A stretch of 64,000 bases of DNA, taken from contig CACZAC010000005.1 in NCBI GenBank assembly GCA_902779125.1, positions 62,001 through 126,000 on the forward strand, written 5' to 3'. The notes under the pieces were generated by a model that was not told the DNA's origin, made no database searches, and saw only the letters and a program-made list of their open reading frames with translations. This stretch comes from an uncultured Bacteroidales bacterium. Its GTDB lineage: Bacteria > Bacteroidota > Bacteroidia > Bacteroidales > Muribaculaceae. This document shows, in pieces, positions 45,466 through 55,510 of the stretch; position 1 is the first letter of the stretch; each line of letters begins with the position of its first letter. The translations under genes and the position numbers were made by a program.

Positions 45466-47565
45466 ATGACTATGAAACGGATGATTTTAATTGCAATGTG
45501 GATGCTGACGCCCGTGTTGTTGATGGCACAAGGCTGGCCCACAAATTATGGCGGTGTAATGCTACAGGGATTCTATTGGGACTCTTACAACGATAGCAAG
45601 TGGACCAACCTCGAGTCTCAAGCCGACGAGTTTGCTGAGTTTTTCAGCCTCGTGTGGATACCACAGAGTGGCTATTGCAGCGGATATACCTCAATGGGCT
45701 ATGACCCCTTGTATTGGTTTACCAACTACAATAGTTCCTTTGGCTCTAAGGCTCAGCTACAGTCGATGATTAACACCTTCAGCAGTAAAGGAATCGGCAC
45801 GATAGCCGATGTGGTCATCAACCACCGCAAGAATGTTTCCAACTGGGTGGATTTCCCCGCCGAGACTTACAAGGGCGTGACCTATCAGCTCAAGTCCACC
45901 GACATCTGCCGTGATGACGATGGCGGACAGGCATTGAGTTGGGCGACTTCCCATGGCTATTCGCTGAGTACCAACAACGACACTGGCGAGGACTGGAGCG
46001 GAATGCGTGACCTGGACCATAACAGCACCAATGTTCAGAATAACGTTAAGGCCTATATCAAGATGCTGCTTGATGACATGGGCTATGTCGGTTTCCGCTA
46101 CGATATGACCAGGGGCTATGCCGCCAGATTTACCGGCATGTATAATGCCTATGCCAACCCCACTTATTCGGTAGGAGAATATTGGGACGGCAACCTGAGC
46201 GCAGTCAAGGCGTGGATTGACGGTACCAAGGTCAATGGAGTGGTGCAGAGCGCAGCTTTCGATTTCCCCTTCCGCTACACCATTCGCGATGCGGTGAACA
46301 ATAACAAGTGGACCAATCTGTCGGGTACCGGCAAGGGGCTGAACACCGAAAGTAACTACATGCGATATGCGGTAACCTTCGTCGAGAATCACGACACGCA
46401 GTACCGCGATGCCAGCAATCCTCAGGATCCCATCAATCAGTATGTCGAGGCTGCCAACGCCTATATGCTGGCTATGCCGGGCACTCCGTGCGTTTTCCTC
46501 AAGCACTGGATGAGTTACAAGGAGAGCATCAAGCAGATGATTTATGCCCGCCAGTTGGCTGGCATTACCAACACCAGTGCCACTGCCCAGTATGCCTACA
46601 GCAATAACAACAACTATTATGTCCAGCGCACTACGGGCTCGCGTGGCACCTTGATGGCGGCCATGGGTGGCTCGGCTTTCACGATGCCCTCGTCCTACGT
46701 TGTCGTGGCCAGTGGCACTAACTACCGTCTGGCCTTGAGTAAATCGACAGAAACGGCTTGGGCTAGTGTACCCAGCGGCGTGAGCCAGGATCCGTTCAAT
46801 GTGACGCTGACTGCCATCAGTCAGAACTCAAGTGCTCAGATTGTCTATACCCTTGACGGCACCGAGCCTAGCGCCACCAACGGTACTGTTATCGCCAGCG
46901 GTGAGAGTGTACGCATCAACAAGTGCCTGACGCTCAAGGCAGGCTTGCTCGTCAATGGTACGGTGAAAGGGGTTATCACCCGCAATTATACCGTCATCAA
47001 TGAGGAGGGCTATGAAGCCTATGAAATCACGGTCTATCTCAAGGACCCGACCGTGGCGCCCAACAACTGGCCGCGGGTCGTGTACTACTGCTGGGACAGC
47101 AACGACGTGCAGCAGTGCAGCAATTGGCCGGGTGAGGTGGTGACCGACACCCGCATAGTTCACGGCGAGAAGTTCTATTACAAAACTTTCACCATCACTG
47201 GTACCACCTACTCTGTGAACTTCGTGTTCAATCAGGGCGGCAGCACGGCAGGCAGCCACCAGACTGTGGATGTGACGGGTGTGCGCGAGACTTCATTCTT
47301 TGAAGTGACGACCCAGACCAACAAATACCAGGTGAGTGATGTGACAGCCGATTATCTGCCTTATCTGGATAATGATGTCACCGTCGGTGATGTAAATGGT
47401 GACGGCAGCATTTCTATCAGTGATGTGACGGTATTGATTGACTATCTGCTATCAGGAAATGCCGCTGCGATTATCATTGATGCAGCCGATGTGAATGGCG
47501 ACAGTGCAGTCGGCATCAGTGACGTGACTGAACTGATTGACTGCTTGCTGAGCGGCGATGATTAG
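45466..47565 (+). CDS. Secreted GH13 alpha-amylase with starch-binding-like and dockerin-like domains
   Basis: 699 residues with signal peptide (MTMKRMILIAMWMLTPVLLMAQ). GH13 barrel with region I DVVINHR, nucleophile D213 in GFRYDMTRGY, acid/base E238 in VGEYWDGN and transition-state D310 in VENHDTQ, so it should be active on alpha-1,4-glucan. Then a chitobiase-type beta domain near 420-515 (IVYTLDGTEPSATNG), a CBM26-like starch-binding module at about 517-630 (EITVYLKDP ... RVVYYCWDSND ... NWPG) and a dockerin-like tail 640-699 (GDVNGDGSISISDVTVLIDYLL, ADVNGDSAVGISDVTELIDCLL). There are no SusC/SusD genes nearby. The close link to porV and other dockerin proteins suggests a surface or secreted complex. 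Confidence 0.95.
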   Translation: MTMKRMILIAMWMLTPVLLMAQGWPTNYGGVMLQGFYWDSYNDSKWTNLESQADEFAEFFSLVWIPQSGYCSGYTSMGYDPLYWFTNYNSSFGSKAQLQSMINTFSSKGIGTIADVVINHRKNVSNWVDFPAETYKGVTYQLKSTDICRDDDGGQALSWATSHGYSLSTNNDTGEDWSGMRDLDHNSTNVQNNVKAYIKMLLDDMGYVGFRYDMTRGYAARFTGMYNAYANPTYSVGEYWDGNLSAVKAWIDGTKVNGVVQSAAFDFPFRYTIRDAVNNNKWTNLSGTGKGLNTESNYMRYAVTFVENHDTQYRDASNPQDPINQYVEAANAYMLAMPGTPCVFLKHWMSYKESIKQMIYARQLAGITNTSATAQYAYSNNNNYYVQRTTGSRGTLMAAMGGSAFTMPSSYVVVASGTNYRLALSKSTETAWASVPSGVSQDPFNVTLTAISQNSSAQIVYTLDGTEPSATNGTVIASGESVRINKCLTLKAGLLVNGTVKGVITRNYTVINEEGYEAYEITVYLKDPTVAPNNWPRVVYYCWDSNDVQQCSNWPGEVVTDTRIVHGEKFYYKTFTITGTTYSVNFVFNQGGSTAGSHQTVDVTGVRETSFFEVTTQTNKYQVSDVTADYLPYLDNDVTVGDVNGDGSISISDVTVLIDYLLSGNAAAIIIDAADVNGDSAVGISDVTELIDCLLSGDD

Positions 47566-47664
47566 CCTTGATGGCCGATAGTGCATAATTGTGGACATCT
47601 ATACAATAAAAAGCGGTTTTCTTAGTTAATTAGGTAAAGATAAACCATTTTTTACTGACTAGAA

Positions 47665-48837
47665 ATGAAACTGACAAAGTCGATAATTGCCATTGCACTG
47701 ATGGCTACCACATTAACTTCCTGGGCTCAGGATGACATCAAGAACACCGAATTCAACCCTGTGACCACGGGTGTCACCTCGTTGAGCATCACTCCTGATG
47801 CGCGTGGTGCGTCGATGGGTGACTTGGGTGCCGCTACCGAGCCTGACGTGAACTCGCAATTCTGGAATCCGTCGAAGTATGCTTTTGCTTTCAGCCGTGC
47901 TGGTGTCTCGCTGTCTTACACCCCTTGGTTGCGTAAGATTGTCAACGACATCTATCTGGCTAACCTGTCGGGTTACTACAAGATAGGTAGTAGCGACAAC
48001 CAGGCTGTGAGCACCTCGTTGCGCTATTTTTCACTGGGTGAAGTGATGTCGACCGACGGTGAGGGTGCCACGCTGGCAACCATCAACCCGTTTGAACTCT
48101 CGGTGGATTTGGGCTATAGCCGCAAGTTGAGCGAGAAGTTCTCGATGGGTGTGACGTTGCGTTACATCTACAGTGACTTGGGTTACAGCGATATGAACAC
48201 GGGAGACCAGACGTCGAGCGCATCGGCTTTCTCGGCTGACCTCTCGGGTTATTATACGACCTATCCCATCATTGGACGCAACGAGTGTCAATGGTCTATT
48301 GGTTTCAACCTGTCCAACATCGGTTCCAAGGTGTCCTACAACAAGGGCAATGACCCTGCCTATCTGCCCGCCAACTTGAAGTTGGGTACGGCGTTCACCT
48401 TCCCCATAGCCGATGCCAATAACCTGACATTTGCTTTTGATGCCAACAAGTTGCTCGTTCCTGCCAAGCCCCGTCTTGCCGACTTTGAGGATAATTTGGC
48501 CTACGATGACGCCCTCCAGGAGTGGAAAGACAAGTCCTCTATCGCGGGCATCTTCGATAGCTTCAAGGATAACTTCGCCAAGCGCATCACCTATTCGGTG
48601 GGTGCTGAGTATGCCTACGACCAGAAGTTCTTCTTACGTGGCGGTTACTACTACGAGAGCAAGTACGCCGGTAACCGTCAGTACTTCGGTTTGGGTGCCG
48701 GTTTCGCGCTTCAAGTGATCAAGATTGACGCCAGCTACATGATTGCCACGGCCCAGAACAGCCCGTTGGACCAGACGCTGCGTTTCACCTTGTCGTTTGA
48801 CATGGACGGCATTAAGGGTCTCTTCGGCGGCAACTAA
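47665..48837 (+). CDS. porV: T9SS outer-membrane shuttle protein PorV
   Basis: 390 residues with signal peptide (MKLTKSIIAIALMATTLTSWAQ). The mature N terminus ITPDARGASMGDLGAA...NSQFWNPSKYAF and the FadL-like beta-barrel ending FTLSFDMDGIKGLFGGN are characteristic of PorV/LptO. PorV receives T9SS cargo from the translocon and delivers it to the PorU sortase, two copies of which are encoded 11-20 kb upstream. Preceded 99 bp upstream by the amylase gene; terminated by a strong hairpin. Confidence 0.95.
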   Translation: MKLTKSIIAIALMATTLTSWAQDDIKNTEFNPVTTGVTSLSITPDARGASMGDLGAATEPDVNSQFWNPSKYAFAFSRAGVSLSYTPWLRKIVNDIYLANLSGYYKIGSSDNQAVSTSLRYFSLGEVMSTDGEGATLATINPFELSVDLGYSRKLSEKFSMGVTLRYIYSDLGYSDMNTGDQTSSASAFSADLSGYYTTYPIIGRNECQWSIGFNLSNIGSKVSYNKGNDPAYLPANLKLGTAFTFPIADANNLTFAFDANKLLVPAKPRLADFEDNLAYDDALQEWKDKSSIAGIFDSFKDNFAKRITYSVGAEYAYDQKFFLRGGYYYESKYAGNRQYFGLGAGFALQVIKIDASYMIATAQNSPLDQTLRFTLSFDMDGIKGLFGGN

Positions 48838-48846
48838 ACATGATAT

Positions 48847-48880
48847 AAGGTCCTTAAATTCATTAAGGACCTTATTTTTC
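48847..48880 (+). terminator. Terminator after porV
   Basis: Perfect 11-bp stem AAGGTCCTTAA (48847-48857) with TTAAGGACCTT (48863-48873), then ATTTTTC. Confidence 0.8.
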
Positions 48881-48896
48881 CTAATAATTGAGAACA

Positions 48897-49376
48897 ATGG
48901 CGCGTATTGGAATGGGTTTTGACGTCCATCGGCTCGTCGAGGGTCGGGAACTGTGGCTCGGAGGAGTAAATATCCCCTGGGAGCGCGGACTCTTGGGTCA
49001 TAGCGATGCAGACGTCGCCATCCATGCCTTGTGCGACGCACTGTTGGGAGCTGCCGCATTGCGTGATATCGGCTACCATTTTCCTGATACTGACCCTCGT
49101 TATAAGGGCATCGACAGCCGACTGTTGCTGCGCCATGTGATGGCATTGCTCAACGAGCGAGGCTATTGTTTGGGCAACTGCGACATCACCATCTGTGCCG
49201 AGCAGCCCAAACTCAACCCGCACATCCCTGCTATGCAGCAGGAGTTGGCGGCTTGTATGTCGTGTGACCCTGGCCAGGTCTCCATCAAGGCGACCACGAC
49301 CGAGAAATTGGGTTACACTGGACGTGGCGAGGGCATTGCCGCCTATGCCGTGGCACTGATAACAGAGAACACCTAA
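48897..49376 (+). CDS. ispF: 2-C-methyl-D-erythritol 2,4-cyclodiphosphate synthase
   Basis: 159 residues from the ATG at 48897 (an in-frame TTG at 48888 is rejected). Metal-binding MGFDVHRL and the loop [32 protein letters not shown] are intact, as is [24 protein letters not shown] near the end. Catalyses ring closure in the non-mevalonate isoprenoid pathway. Full family length. The next gene starts 13 bp downstream and is probably co-transcribed. Confidence 0.98.
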   Translation: MARIGMGFDVHRLVEGRELWLGGVNIPWERGLLGHSDADVAIHALCDALLGAAALRDIGYHFPDTDPRYKGIDSRLLLRHVMALLNERGYCLGNCDITICAEQPKLNPHIPAMQQELAACMSCDPGQVSIKATTTEKLGYTGRGEGIAAYAVALITENT

Positions 49377-49389
49377 TTCCGGACTCTTT

Positions 49390-50466
49390 ATGTTGAGCGA
49401 GGCCCGACTTCAGCGCCGCATTCCTTATCTTGACATCCTGCGTGTCATCGCTTGCATGCTGGTCATTCTCATCCACACGCCCATCAGGCAATATGACACT
49501 TATTACAACACACCGTCATTGGCAGGTGCTATCTACACTGTGCTGGTGGCGGTGAACTGCAACCTGTTTTTCATGATTACGGGTGCCCTGCTGTTGCCCG
49601 TCAGCAAGTCGGGCAGTCGCTTCATCAAGCGGCGTCTCAGCGTCGTGTTGCCGCCACTGGTAATCTGGACTGTTATCTACCTGCTGGAGCACGCCTTCTT
49701 GCTGCACAATTTCACGCCGCGACTGTTGGCTTCGGTGTTGTTTCATCCTGTTGAAGGGCTGTTGTGGTACGTTTATGTGCTGTTGGTTATCTATGTGACC
49801 TTGCCCCTGGTGAGCAAGTGCATCGGTGCTATCGGCAAGCGTGGCGTCGAGGTGCTGCTGGTGCTGTGGGTACTCTCCTCGTTCATTCCCTATCAGCACG
49901 GCGTGTTTATCGAGGCGTCGCAGTACAGCCACAATATGTTCGGGGCTTTTGCCAACTACTATGGCTATGTCCTGCTGGGCTACTACCTGCACCAGTATGG
50001 CTTGCCCCGTTTCTCGCGCGGCAACGTCGTTGTCTGGGCGTTGCTGTTTGCCTTCGGCATCGTGGTGATGCCCGCGTTTGAATTCCTGGTGCAGGGCCAT
50101 TTCAGCATCTCATGGCAACAGCATATCGACACCATTACCTGTGACATCAGCATCAACAATATCGCCATGGCTACACTTCTGTTTGTTGTCGTGCGACATT
50201 TCTCCCCTGAGCGTTATGACCGTCAGCGCCATTCCGTTAGTGCTGCCTGTTGGCCTCTGTTGAGCGTGTGCTCCTTCGGCATTTACCTCTCCCAGATGAT
50301 AGTTCTGCGGCAGATTGTATGGCCGCTGACAGAATCTTGGCTTGGCTCTGCTCCTGTGGTTGTTGACTGTCTGGTGAGTGGTGTGTTGGCATTCATCGTG
50401 TGCCTGCTTTTTGTGCTGGTATTGCGCATCTTTCCCGCCCACAAATATCTCCTCGGCAAAGACTGA
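49390..50466 (+). CDS. Acyltransferase-3 family integral membrane protein
   Basis: 358 residues, about ten transmembrane helices. Starts RRIPYLDILRVIACMLVILIHTPI, the family signature in which the His of the first helix is implicated in acyl transfer, then CNLFFMITGALLLPVSKSG. Members O-acetylate or succinylate surface polysaccharides, peptidoglycan or lipids; the acceptor is unknown. Located 13 bp after ispF. Confidence 0.9.
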   Translation: MLSEARLQRRIPYLDILRVIACMLVILIHTPIRQYDTYYNTPSLAGAIYTVLVAVNCNLFFMITGALLLPVSKSGSRFIKRRLSVVLPPLVIWTVIYLLEHAFLLHNFTPRLLASVLFHPVEGLLWYVYVLLVIYVTLPLVSKCIGAIGKRGVEVLLVLWVLSSFIPYQHGVFIEASQYSHNMFGAFANYYGYVLLGYYLHQYGLPRFSRGNVVVWALLFAFGIVVMPAFEFLVQGHFSISWQQHIDTITCDISINNIAMATLLFVVVRHFSPERYDRQRHSVSAACWPLLSVCSFGIYLSQMIVLRQIVWPLTESWLGSAPVVVDCLVSGVLAFIVCLLFVLVLRIFPAHKYLLGKD

Positions 50467-50517
50467 GTTGAAATTGTTTTAGCACATTAACCCCCTTCCT
50501 TATTGGAGAATAGGAAA

Positions 50518-50562
50518 CCGCAGATTTTAATTTGCGGGTTAGAGAATTTGTGTGTATATTTG
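50518..50562 (+). promoter_or_regulatory. Promoter of the NAGPA-family gene, overlapped by a hairpin
   Basis: TTTG 50531-50534, 20 bp, TATATTTG 50555-50562. The TTTG box lies inside a 9-bp inverted repeat (CCGCAGATT 50518-50526, AATTTGCGG 50529-50537), which could end the upstream transcript or act as an operator. Confidence 0.65.
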
Positions 50563-50620
50563 CGCAATTAACTGTGTCGCTGTCGTTAGCATGGGCGACA
50601 GCGTCCTTAAAAATCAAATT

Positions 50621-53092
50621 ATGATGAAAAAAGAACTACTACTGATGTTGCTGATGGCTGTTGTTGCCATTATCCCGTTGCGTGCTGATATTGTGATTAA
50701 CGGCACCGCCTATCATGCCGACACGCTGCTCAGGCGGCAGGTGGCACCGGGAACCATTCACACGATTGTACGTCTGCCCGATTACCCCCTCAATATCTAT
50801 CTTATCGAGGCGGACATGAACAATCCCAACAACCGTGTGGAGACAACCTTTGCAAGAAATGTCCTGGGTAATACTGAGTTGTTGTCCACAGCAATGGCCC
50901 GTCAAACTACCCCCACCAAGCGCCCGCTGGTGGCTTGCAATGCCAATTTCTGGATAGTATCGACAACCGGTCCACTGGCAGCATCGCAAAAGCTCTTCCC
51001 GATGGGTGGCGTGGTGCGCAACGACACAACTGTCGTTAATGACAATAACACCTACGACCAGTGGGGTGGTGGACCATGGATGACGGGAGCCGCCGGCATC
51101 ACGATAGATAAGCGACTGGTGATGGGCCGCGTCATGTGGGAGGGTTCCATAACCTCGAGCAAACTGGCTGCTCCGCTGCCTTATCACAACTTCAACCGAC
51201 GTGCTGTCAGGGGCGAAATCTGTATGTATAACCGTTTATTCAAGACTGGCCGTGCCTTTGAGGATGATTGGATTAACTACGACACGAGGGGTGACAACCA
51301 GTCGGACAATTATTACCTCACGTTCGTGACCGACGAGAATGGCGTCAAAGAGAAGTGGAAAACCAACAGCCCCATGAAGTTTGTGATAAATAATATTATC
51401 TATGGTGAGGACCGTAGGTCGATAACCTATTCCAATGCCGCTCTTGCTGTCACCGGCGACGAAAACAAGGCAGCGATGTCGGTACTGCAGGTGGGTGACA
51501 CCATCGAGGTGACTTCGGGCTTCCGTACGCTTGACGAGGGCCAGCCCGAACTGTATCCCCGCATCGAAAATCTGGTCTGGGGGCAGGCAACGCTCATGCT
51601 GGATGGTGAACTCACGCCGCGCAACTATAACGACGGCTACAATACGCCCAATTATTCCCGTACCATCTATGGCACCAATGGTGATGGCAAGCGTCTCTAC
51701 ATGATGGTCATCGACCTCTCGACCAGTCCCAAGTACGGCTTGTCACGTGGCTGCCCCACTGCCGAAGCGTGCCAGATTATGAAATCGGTGTGGCCCGACA
51801 TCCAGGTTGCCATCAATATGGATGCCGGCGGTTCGGCCGAGATGCTGGTAGGCGGACAGGTCGTCAACACGACCACCGAGGGTAATCCGCGCGGTGTGGC
51901 CACGGGTTGGATGATTGAGGCCATCGGCGAGGAGGACCACGAGATTGCGAGCATCGCGTTCGACAAGTTCCGCATCGACATCGGCGAATACTCGATGACA
52001 GTGCCCCGTGTCCTGGGTTACAACAAAATCGGTGAACTGATTGATGAGGATGTCAAGGGATTTACCTTGTCGTGTGACGCGGCTCTGGGTATTGCCAACG
52101 ATACTACCTTCATCGCAGGCGGAGGTGATCTGCGCGGTGAACTCACTGCTACGCTCAACGGCATGACAGCGACTGTTCCTGTCCACGTCATGCCTGCCCA
52201 ACCCAATCTGGTGTTATCACCCCTCTTGATTGATGACCGTGAATATCCTATCGAGTTGACCTCACAGATTGTGAACAATACCTATTACTATGACCCGTCC
52301 ATCTTTGACTGGTCGGTTGCCAACAGCGAAATAGCTGTCATCAACAATGGCGTGGTGCGCGGCAAGCAGAACGGTACAACGTTCTATACCTATAACGTGG
52401 GCGCTTACAGCGGTGCCAGCGAATTGACAGTGGAAATCAGCCCTGACGCCTACCAGGAACAGACTTGGGAAGGCTGGACGGTTAAAGGTGCTGGTCCTAA
52501 GAACATCAACTTCAATAAAGAAACCGGCGAGATAACTTGTGAGTACACCTCTAACCGCTCTCCGTATTTGCAGTTGACCAAGGATTTGAACCTGTTCGGT
52601 TTGCCTGATACTATTGCCCTTGTGTTCAATACGACAATGCTGGTCGAGAATGTGCAGATTGATACACGCAACCGCTTCAAGACCACGACCAATTACCTCA
52701 AGTTCAAGCCCGAGAACGATGCCACGACATTTACCGCGGGCGAGGACCACACCCTGTTGATTGACCTGGAGTCGCTGGGCGGCGCTGATTATGTGGGCAC
52801 CTATCCCATCACGCTCAAAACCATCAAGTTCAACATCAGCAAGGACACCGAAGTGGGTGACCATCAGCTGAACCTGAAGTCATTCTATTGCCACTATCCC
52901 AGTCACAACATCACGCCATTGCCGCCTTTCGGCGATGTGAATCTTGACGGCGAGGTGAGTGTAGCTGATGTCAATGCTGTCATCGAGGTCATCCTGACGG
53001 ATGTGGTCAACGGAGCTGCCGATGTGAACCATGACGGCGAGGTCACTGTTGCTGATATCAATTCGGTCATCAGCGTCATCGTTGGCCAATAA
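50621..53092 (+). CDS. Secreted phosphodiester glycosidase (NAGPA/DUF2233) family protein with dockerin-like C terminus
   Basis: 823 residues from the ATG at 50621 at the start of a signal peptide (MMKKELLLMLLMAVVAIIPLRA); the frame reaches 50552 but that part overlaps the promoter. The NAGPA domain spans roughly 30-440: NANFW, RLYMMVIDLS, GLSRGCPTAEACQIMKSV, and the signature INMDAGGSAEML ending GNPRGVATGW. Mammalian NAGPA removes GlcNAc from phosphodiesters; bacterial members are linked to glycan or phosphodiester-glycoside cleavage. Then Ig-like (about 445-610) and beta-sandwich (about 615-760) regions and a dockerin-like tail from 771 (GDVNLDGEVSVADVNAVIEVIL, ADVNHDGEVTVADINSVISVIV). The substrate is unknown. 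Confidence 0.88.
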   Translation: MMKKELLLMLLMAVVAIIPLRADIVINGTAYHADTLLRRQVAPGTIHTIVRLPDYPLNIYLIEADMNNPNNRVETTFARNVLGNTELLSTAMARQTTPTKRPLVACNANFWIVSTTGPLAASQKLFPMGGVVRNDTTVVNDNNTYDQWGGGPWMTGAAGITIDKRLVMGRVMWEGSITSSKLAAPLPYHNFNRRAVRGEICMYNRLFKTGRAFEDDWINYDTRGDNQSDNYYLTFVTDENGVKEKWKTNSPMKFVINNIIYGEDRRSITYSNAALAVTGDENKAAMSVLQVGDTIEVTSGFRTLDEGQPELYPRIENLVWGQATLMLDGELTPRNYNDGYNTPNYSRTIYGTNGDGKRLYMMVIDLSTSPKYGLSRGCPTAEACQIMKSVWPDIQVAINMDAGGSAEMLVGGQVVNTTTEGNPRGVATGWMIEAIGEEDHEIASIAFDKFRIDIGEYSMTVPRVLGYNKIGELIDEDVKGFTLSCDAALGIANDTTFIAGGGDLRGELTATLNGMTATVPVHVMPAQPNLVLSPLLIDDREYPIELTSQIVNNTYYYDPSIFDWSVANSEIAVINNGVVRGKQNGTTFYTYNVGAYSGASELTVEISPDAYQEQTWEGWTVKGAGPKNINFNKETGEITCEYTSNRSPYLQLTKDLNLFGLPDTIALVFNTTMLVENVQIDTRNRFKTTTNYLKFKPENDATTFTAGEDHTLLIDLESLGGADYVGTYPITLKTIKFNISKDTEVGDHQLNLKSFYCHYPSHNITPLPPFGDVNLDGEVSVADVNAVIEVILTDVVNGAADVNHDGEVTVADINSVISVIVGQ

Positions 53093-53120
53093 AAGATGAA
53101 AAAACATAATTGCTGGAAAT

Positions 53121-53164
53121 GGGCAGTCAAATGATTGCCCATTGAGCAATTTGTTGTACCTTTG
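53121..53164 (+). promoter_or_regulatory. Promoter of the suf operon with palindrome over the upstream box
   Basis: TTG 53135-53137, 19 bp, TACCTTTG 53157-53164. A 20-bp near-palindrome (GGGCAGTCAA 53121-53130, ATGATTGCCC 53131-53140) covers the TTG box: a possible repressor site, or a terminator of the upstream gene. Confidence 0.65.
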
Positions 53165-53198
53165 TGGGCTCAAATCAAATGGGTAACTAATTTGACCA

Positions 53199-54659
53199 AT
53201 GAAAGAAAACGAGAAACCTGAAAAAGGGAATCAGATTATAGAGGAAGCGGCACAAGCCGAGTACAAGTACGGCTTTGTGACCGACATTGAGACCGAGGTC
53301 ATCCCCAAGGGACTTGACGAGGATGTGGTGCGCCGCATCTCGGCCCTGAAGGGTGAACCCGAGTGGTTGCTGGAGTTCCGCCTGAAGGCGTATCGCCATT
53401 GGCTGACGCTTAAAGCACCCACTTGGGGCCATGTCCATGTGCCCGAGATTGATTACCAGGCCATCAGTTACTATGCTGCTCCGCGCCAGCTCAAGAAAGG
53501 CGGTGTCGAGGACATCGACCCTGAGTTGAAGAAGACCTTCGACAAGTTGGGCATACCGCTTGAGGAACAGTTGCGCCTGAGTGGCATGGCTGTGGACGCC
53601 GTGATGGATAGTGTGAGTGTCAAGACGACCTACCGTGAGCGCCTGGCTGAACTGGGTGTCATCTTCTGCTCCATCAGCGAGGCGGTAAAGGACTACCCCG
53701 ACCTGGTGCGTAAGTATCTGGGTAAGGTGGTGCCCTATACCGACAACTTCTATGCAGCCTTGAACTCGGCAGTCTTCAGTGACGGCTCGTTTGTCTATAT
53801 CCCCAAGGGTGTGCGTTGCCCGATGGAACTGTCCACCTATTTCCGCATCAATGCGGCACAGACGGGTCAGTTTGAGCGCACGCTCATCGTGGCCGATGAC
53901 GATGCCTATGTCTCCTATCTGGAGGGCTGCACCGCCCCCATGCGCGACGAGAACCAGTTGCATGCCGCTATCGTCGAGATTATCGTCGAGGACCGTGCTG
54001 AGGTCAAGTACAGTACCGTCCAGAACTGGTATCCCGGTGACAAGGACGGCAAGGGCGGCATCTACAACCTGGTGACCAAGCGCGGCCTGTGCCGTGGCGA
54101 CCATAGCAAACTGTCGTGGACCCAGGTCGAGACGGGTAGCGCCATTACATGGAAATACCCGAGTTGTGTGCTCAAGGGTGACCACTCGGTGGGTGAGTTC
54201 TACAGTGTGGCATTGACCAACAACTGGCAGGAAGCCGACACGGGTACCAAGATGATTCACTTGGGAAAAAACAGCACGAGCACCATCGTGAGCAAGGGCA
54301 TCAGTGCCGGACACAGCCAGAACAGCTATCGCGGTATGGTCAAGATTGCTCCTAAGGCGACCGGATGCCGCAATTTCACCCAGTGTGACAGCCTGCTGTT
54401 GAGCGATACCAGCGGTGCCCACACTTTCCCCGTTATTGAGGTGGGTAACGACACATCGGTGGTCGAGCACGAGGCAACGACGAGCAAAATCAACGAGGAC
54501 CAGATTTTCTACTGTAACCAGCGCGGCATCTCGACCGAGGATGCAGTCGGACTCATTGTCAACGGTTATGCTAAGGAGGTGATGGCCAAGTTGCCGATGG
54601 AGTTTGCCGTCGAGGCCCAGAAACTGCTCAGCATCTCACTCGAGGGCAGCGTGGGATAA
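53199..54659 (+). CDS. sufB: Fe-S cluster assembly protein SufB
   Basis: 486 residues, full length. Typical SufB segments: [24 protein letters not shown] at the start, [29 protein letters not shown], the beta-helix core with [19 protein letters not shown], and [20 protein letters not shown] at the end. Scaffold subunit of SufBCD, which assembles Fe-S clusters with sulfur from SufS. First gene of sufBCDS. Confidence 0.98.
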   Translation: MKENEKPEKGNQIIEEAAQAEYKYGFVTDIETEVIPKGLDEDVVRRISALKGEPEWLLEFRLKAYRHWLTLKAPTWGHVHVPEIDYQAISYYAAPRQLKKGGVEDIDPELKKTFDKLGIPLEEQLRLSGMAVDAVMDSVSVKTTYRERLAELGVIFCSISEAVKDYPDLVRKYLGKVVPYTDNFYAALNSAVFSDGSFVYIPKGVRCPMELSTYFRINAAQTGQFERTLIVADDDAYVSYLEGCTAPMRDENQLHAAIVEIIVEDRAEVKYSTVQNWYPGDKDGKGGIYNLVTKRGLCRGDHSKLSWTQVETGSAITWKYPSCVLKGDHSVGEFYSVALTNNWQEADTGTKMIHLGKNSTSTIVSKGISAGHSQNSYRGMVKIAPKATGCRNFTQCDSLLLSDTSGAHTFPVIEVGNDTSVVEHEATTSKINEDQIFYCNQRGISTEDAVGLIVNGYAKEVMAKLPMEFAVEAQKLLSISLEGSVG

Positions 54660-54663
54660 TCAT

Positions 54664-54716
54664 CAGTTCAAGAATATCTAGAATAACTAGAAATTCTAGA
54701 TTATCTAGAAGTCAAA
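54664..54716 (+). repeat. CTAGA-rich inverted leader repeat between sufB and sufC
   Basis: ATATCTAGAATAACTAGAAA followed by TTCTAGATTATCTAGAAGTC: four CTAGA units in palindromic order, then an A-rich tract to the ATG at 54744. Related units precede the HlyD-, permease- and sufS-type genes. Confidence 0.65.
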
Positions 54717-54743
54717 AAGAAAGAAAAAATAAACGATAATATC

Positions 54744-55502
54744 ATGTTAGTAATTAAGGATTTACAGGCTTCAATCGAGGACAAGCAGATATTGAAGGGC
54801 ATCAACTTGACCGTCAAGCCCGGTGAAGTGCACGCCATCATGGGGCCCAATGGTTCGGGCAAGAGTACGTTGAGTGCTGTGCTCACGGGTAACCCCGCCT
54901 ATACCGTCACTGGCGGTAGCGCCGAATTCTACGGCAAGGACCTGCTGGCATTATCCCCCGAGGACCGTGCCCACGAGGGCTTGTTCTTGAGTTTCCAGTA
55001 CCCCGTTGAGATTCCCGGTGTATCGATGGTCAACTTCATGCGCACCGCTTTGAACGAGAAGCGCAAGTATTTCGGCCAGGAACCCTTGAGTGCCGCCGAC
55101 TTCTTGAAAATCATGCGAGAAAAGCGCTCGATTGTCCAACTCGACAACAAACTCGCCTCGCGTGCCGTTAACGAGGGCTTCTCGGGCGGTGAAAAGAAGC
55201 GCAATGAGATTTTCCAGATGGCGATGCTTGAGCCCAAACTGAGCATCCTCGACGAGACCGACAGTGGTCTGGACATCGATGCCCTGCGCATCGTTGCCAG
55301 CGGCGTGAACACGCTCAAGAGCAAGGACAATGCCACAATCGTCATCACCCATTACCAGCGATTGCTGGACTACATCAAGCCCGACTTTGTACACGTGCTC
55401 TACAAGGGCCGCATCGTGATGAGTGCAGGGCCTGAACTGGCTCTGGAACTTGAGGAGAAGGGCTATGACTGGATTAAGGAACAAGTCGATTCACAGCAAT
55501 AA
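54744..55502 (+). CDS. sufC: Fe-S cluster assembly ATPase SufC
   Basis: 252 residues. ABC ATPase with Walker A GPNGSGKST, Q-loop SFQYPVEIPGVSM, signature FSGGEKKRNEIFQM and Walker B LSILDETDSGLDIDAL, the SufC-specific variant. Provides ATP-driven conformational change to SufBD. Ends 8 bp before sufD. Confidence 0.98.
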   Translation: MLVIKDLQASIEDKQILKGINLTVKPGEVHAIMGPNGSGKSTLSAVLTGNPAYTVTGGSAEFYGKDLLALSPEDRAHEGLFLSFQYPVEIPGVSMVNFMRTALNEKRKYFGQEPLSAADFLKIMREKRSIVQLDNKLASRAVNEGFSGGEKKRNEIFQMAMLEPKLSILDETDSGLDIDALRIVASGVNTLKSKDNATIVITHYQRLLDYIKPDFVHVLYKGRIVMSAGPELALELEEKGYDWIKEQVDSQQ

Positions 55503-55510
55503 TCCCCGTC

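Noticed and set aside
53187..54470. 427-codon minus-strand frame opposite sufB
   Set aside because: Shadow of sufB; no promoter, signal or motif.
54664..54716. CTAGA repeat block considered as a CRISPR array or att site
   Set aside because: Units are 5-12 bp, irregularly spaced and palindromic; no spacers, cas genes or integrase.
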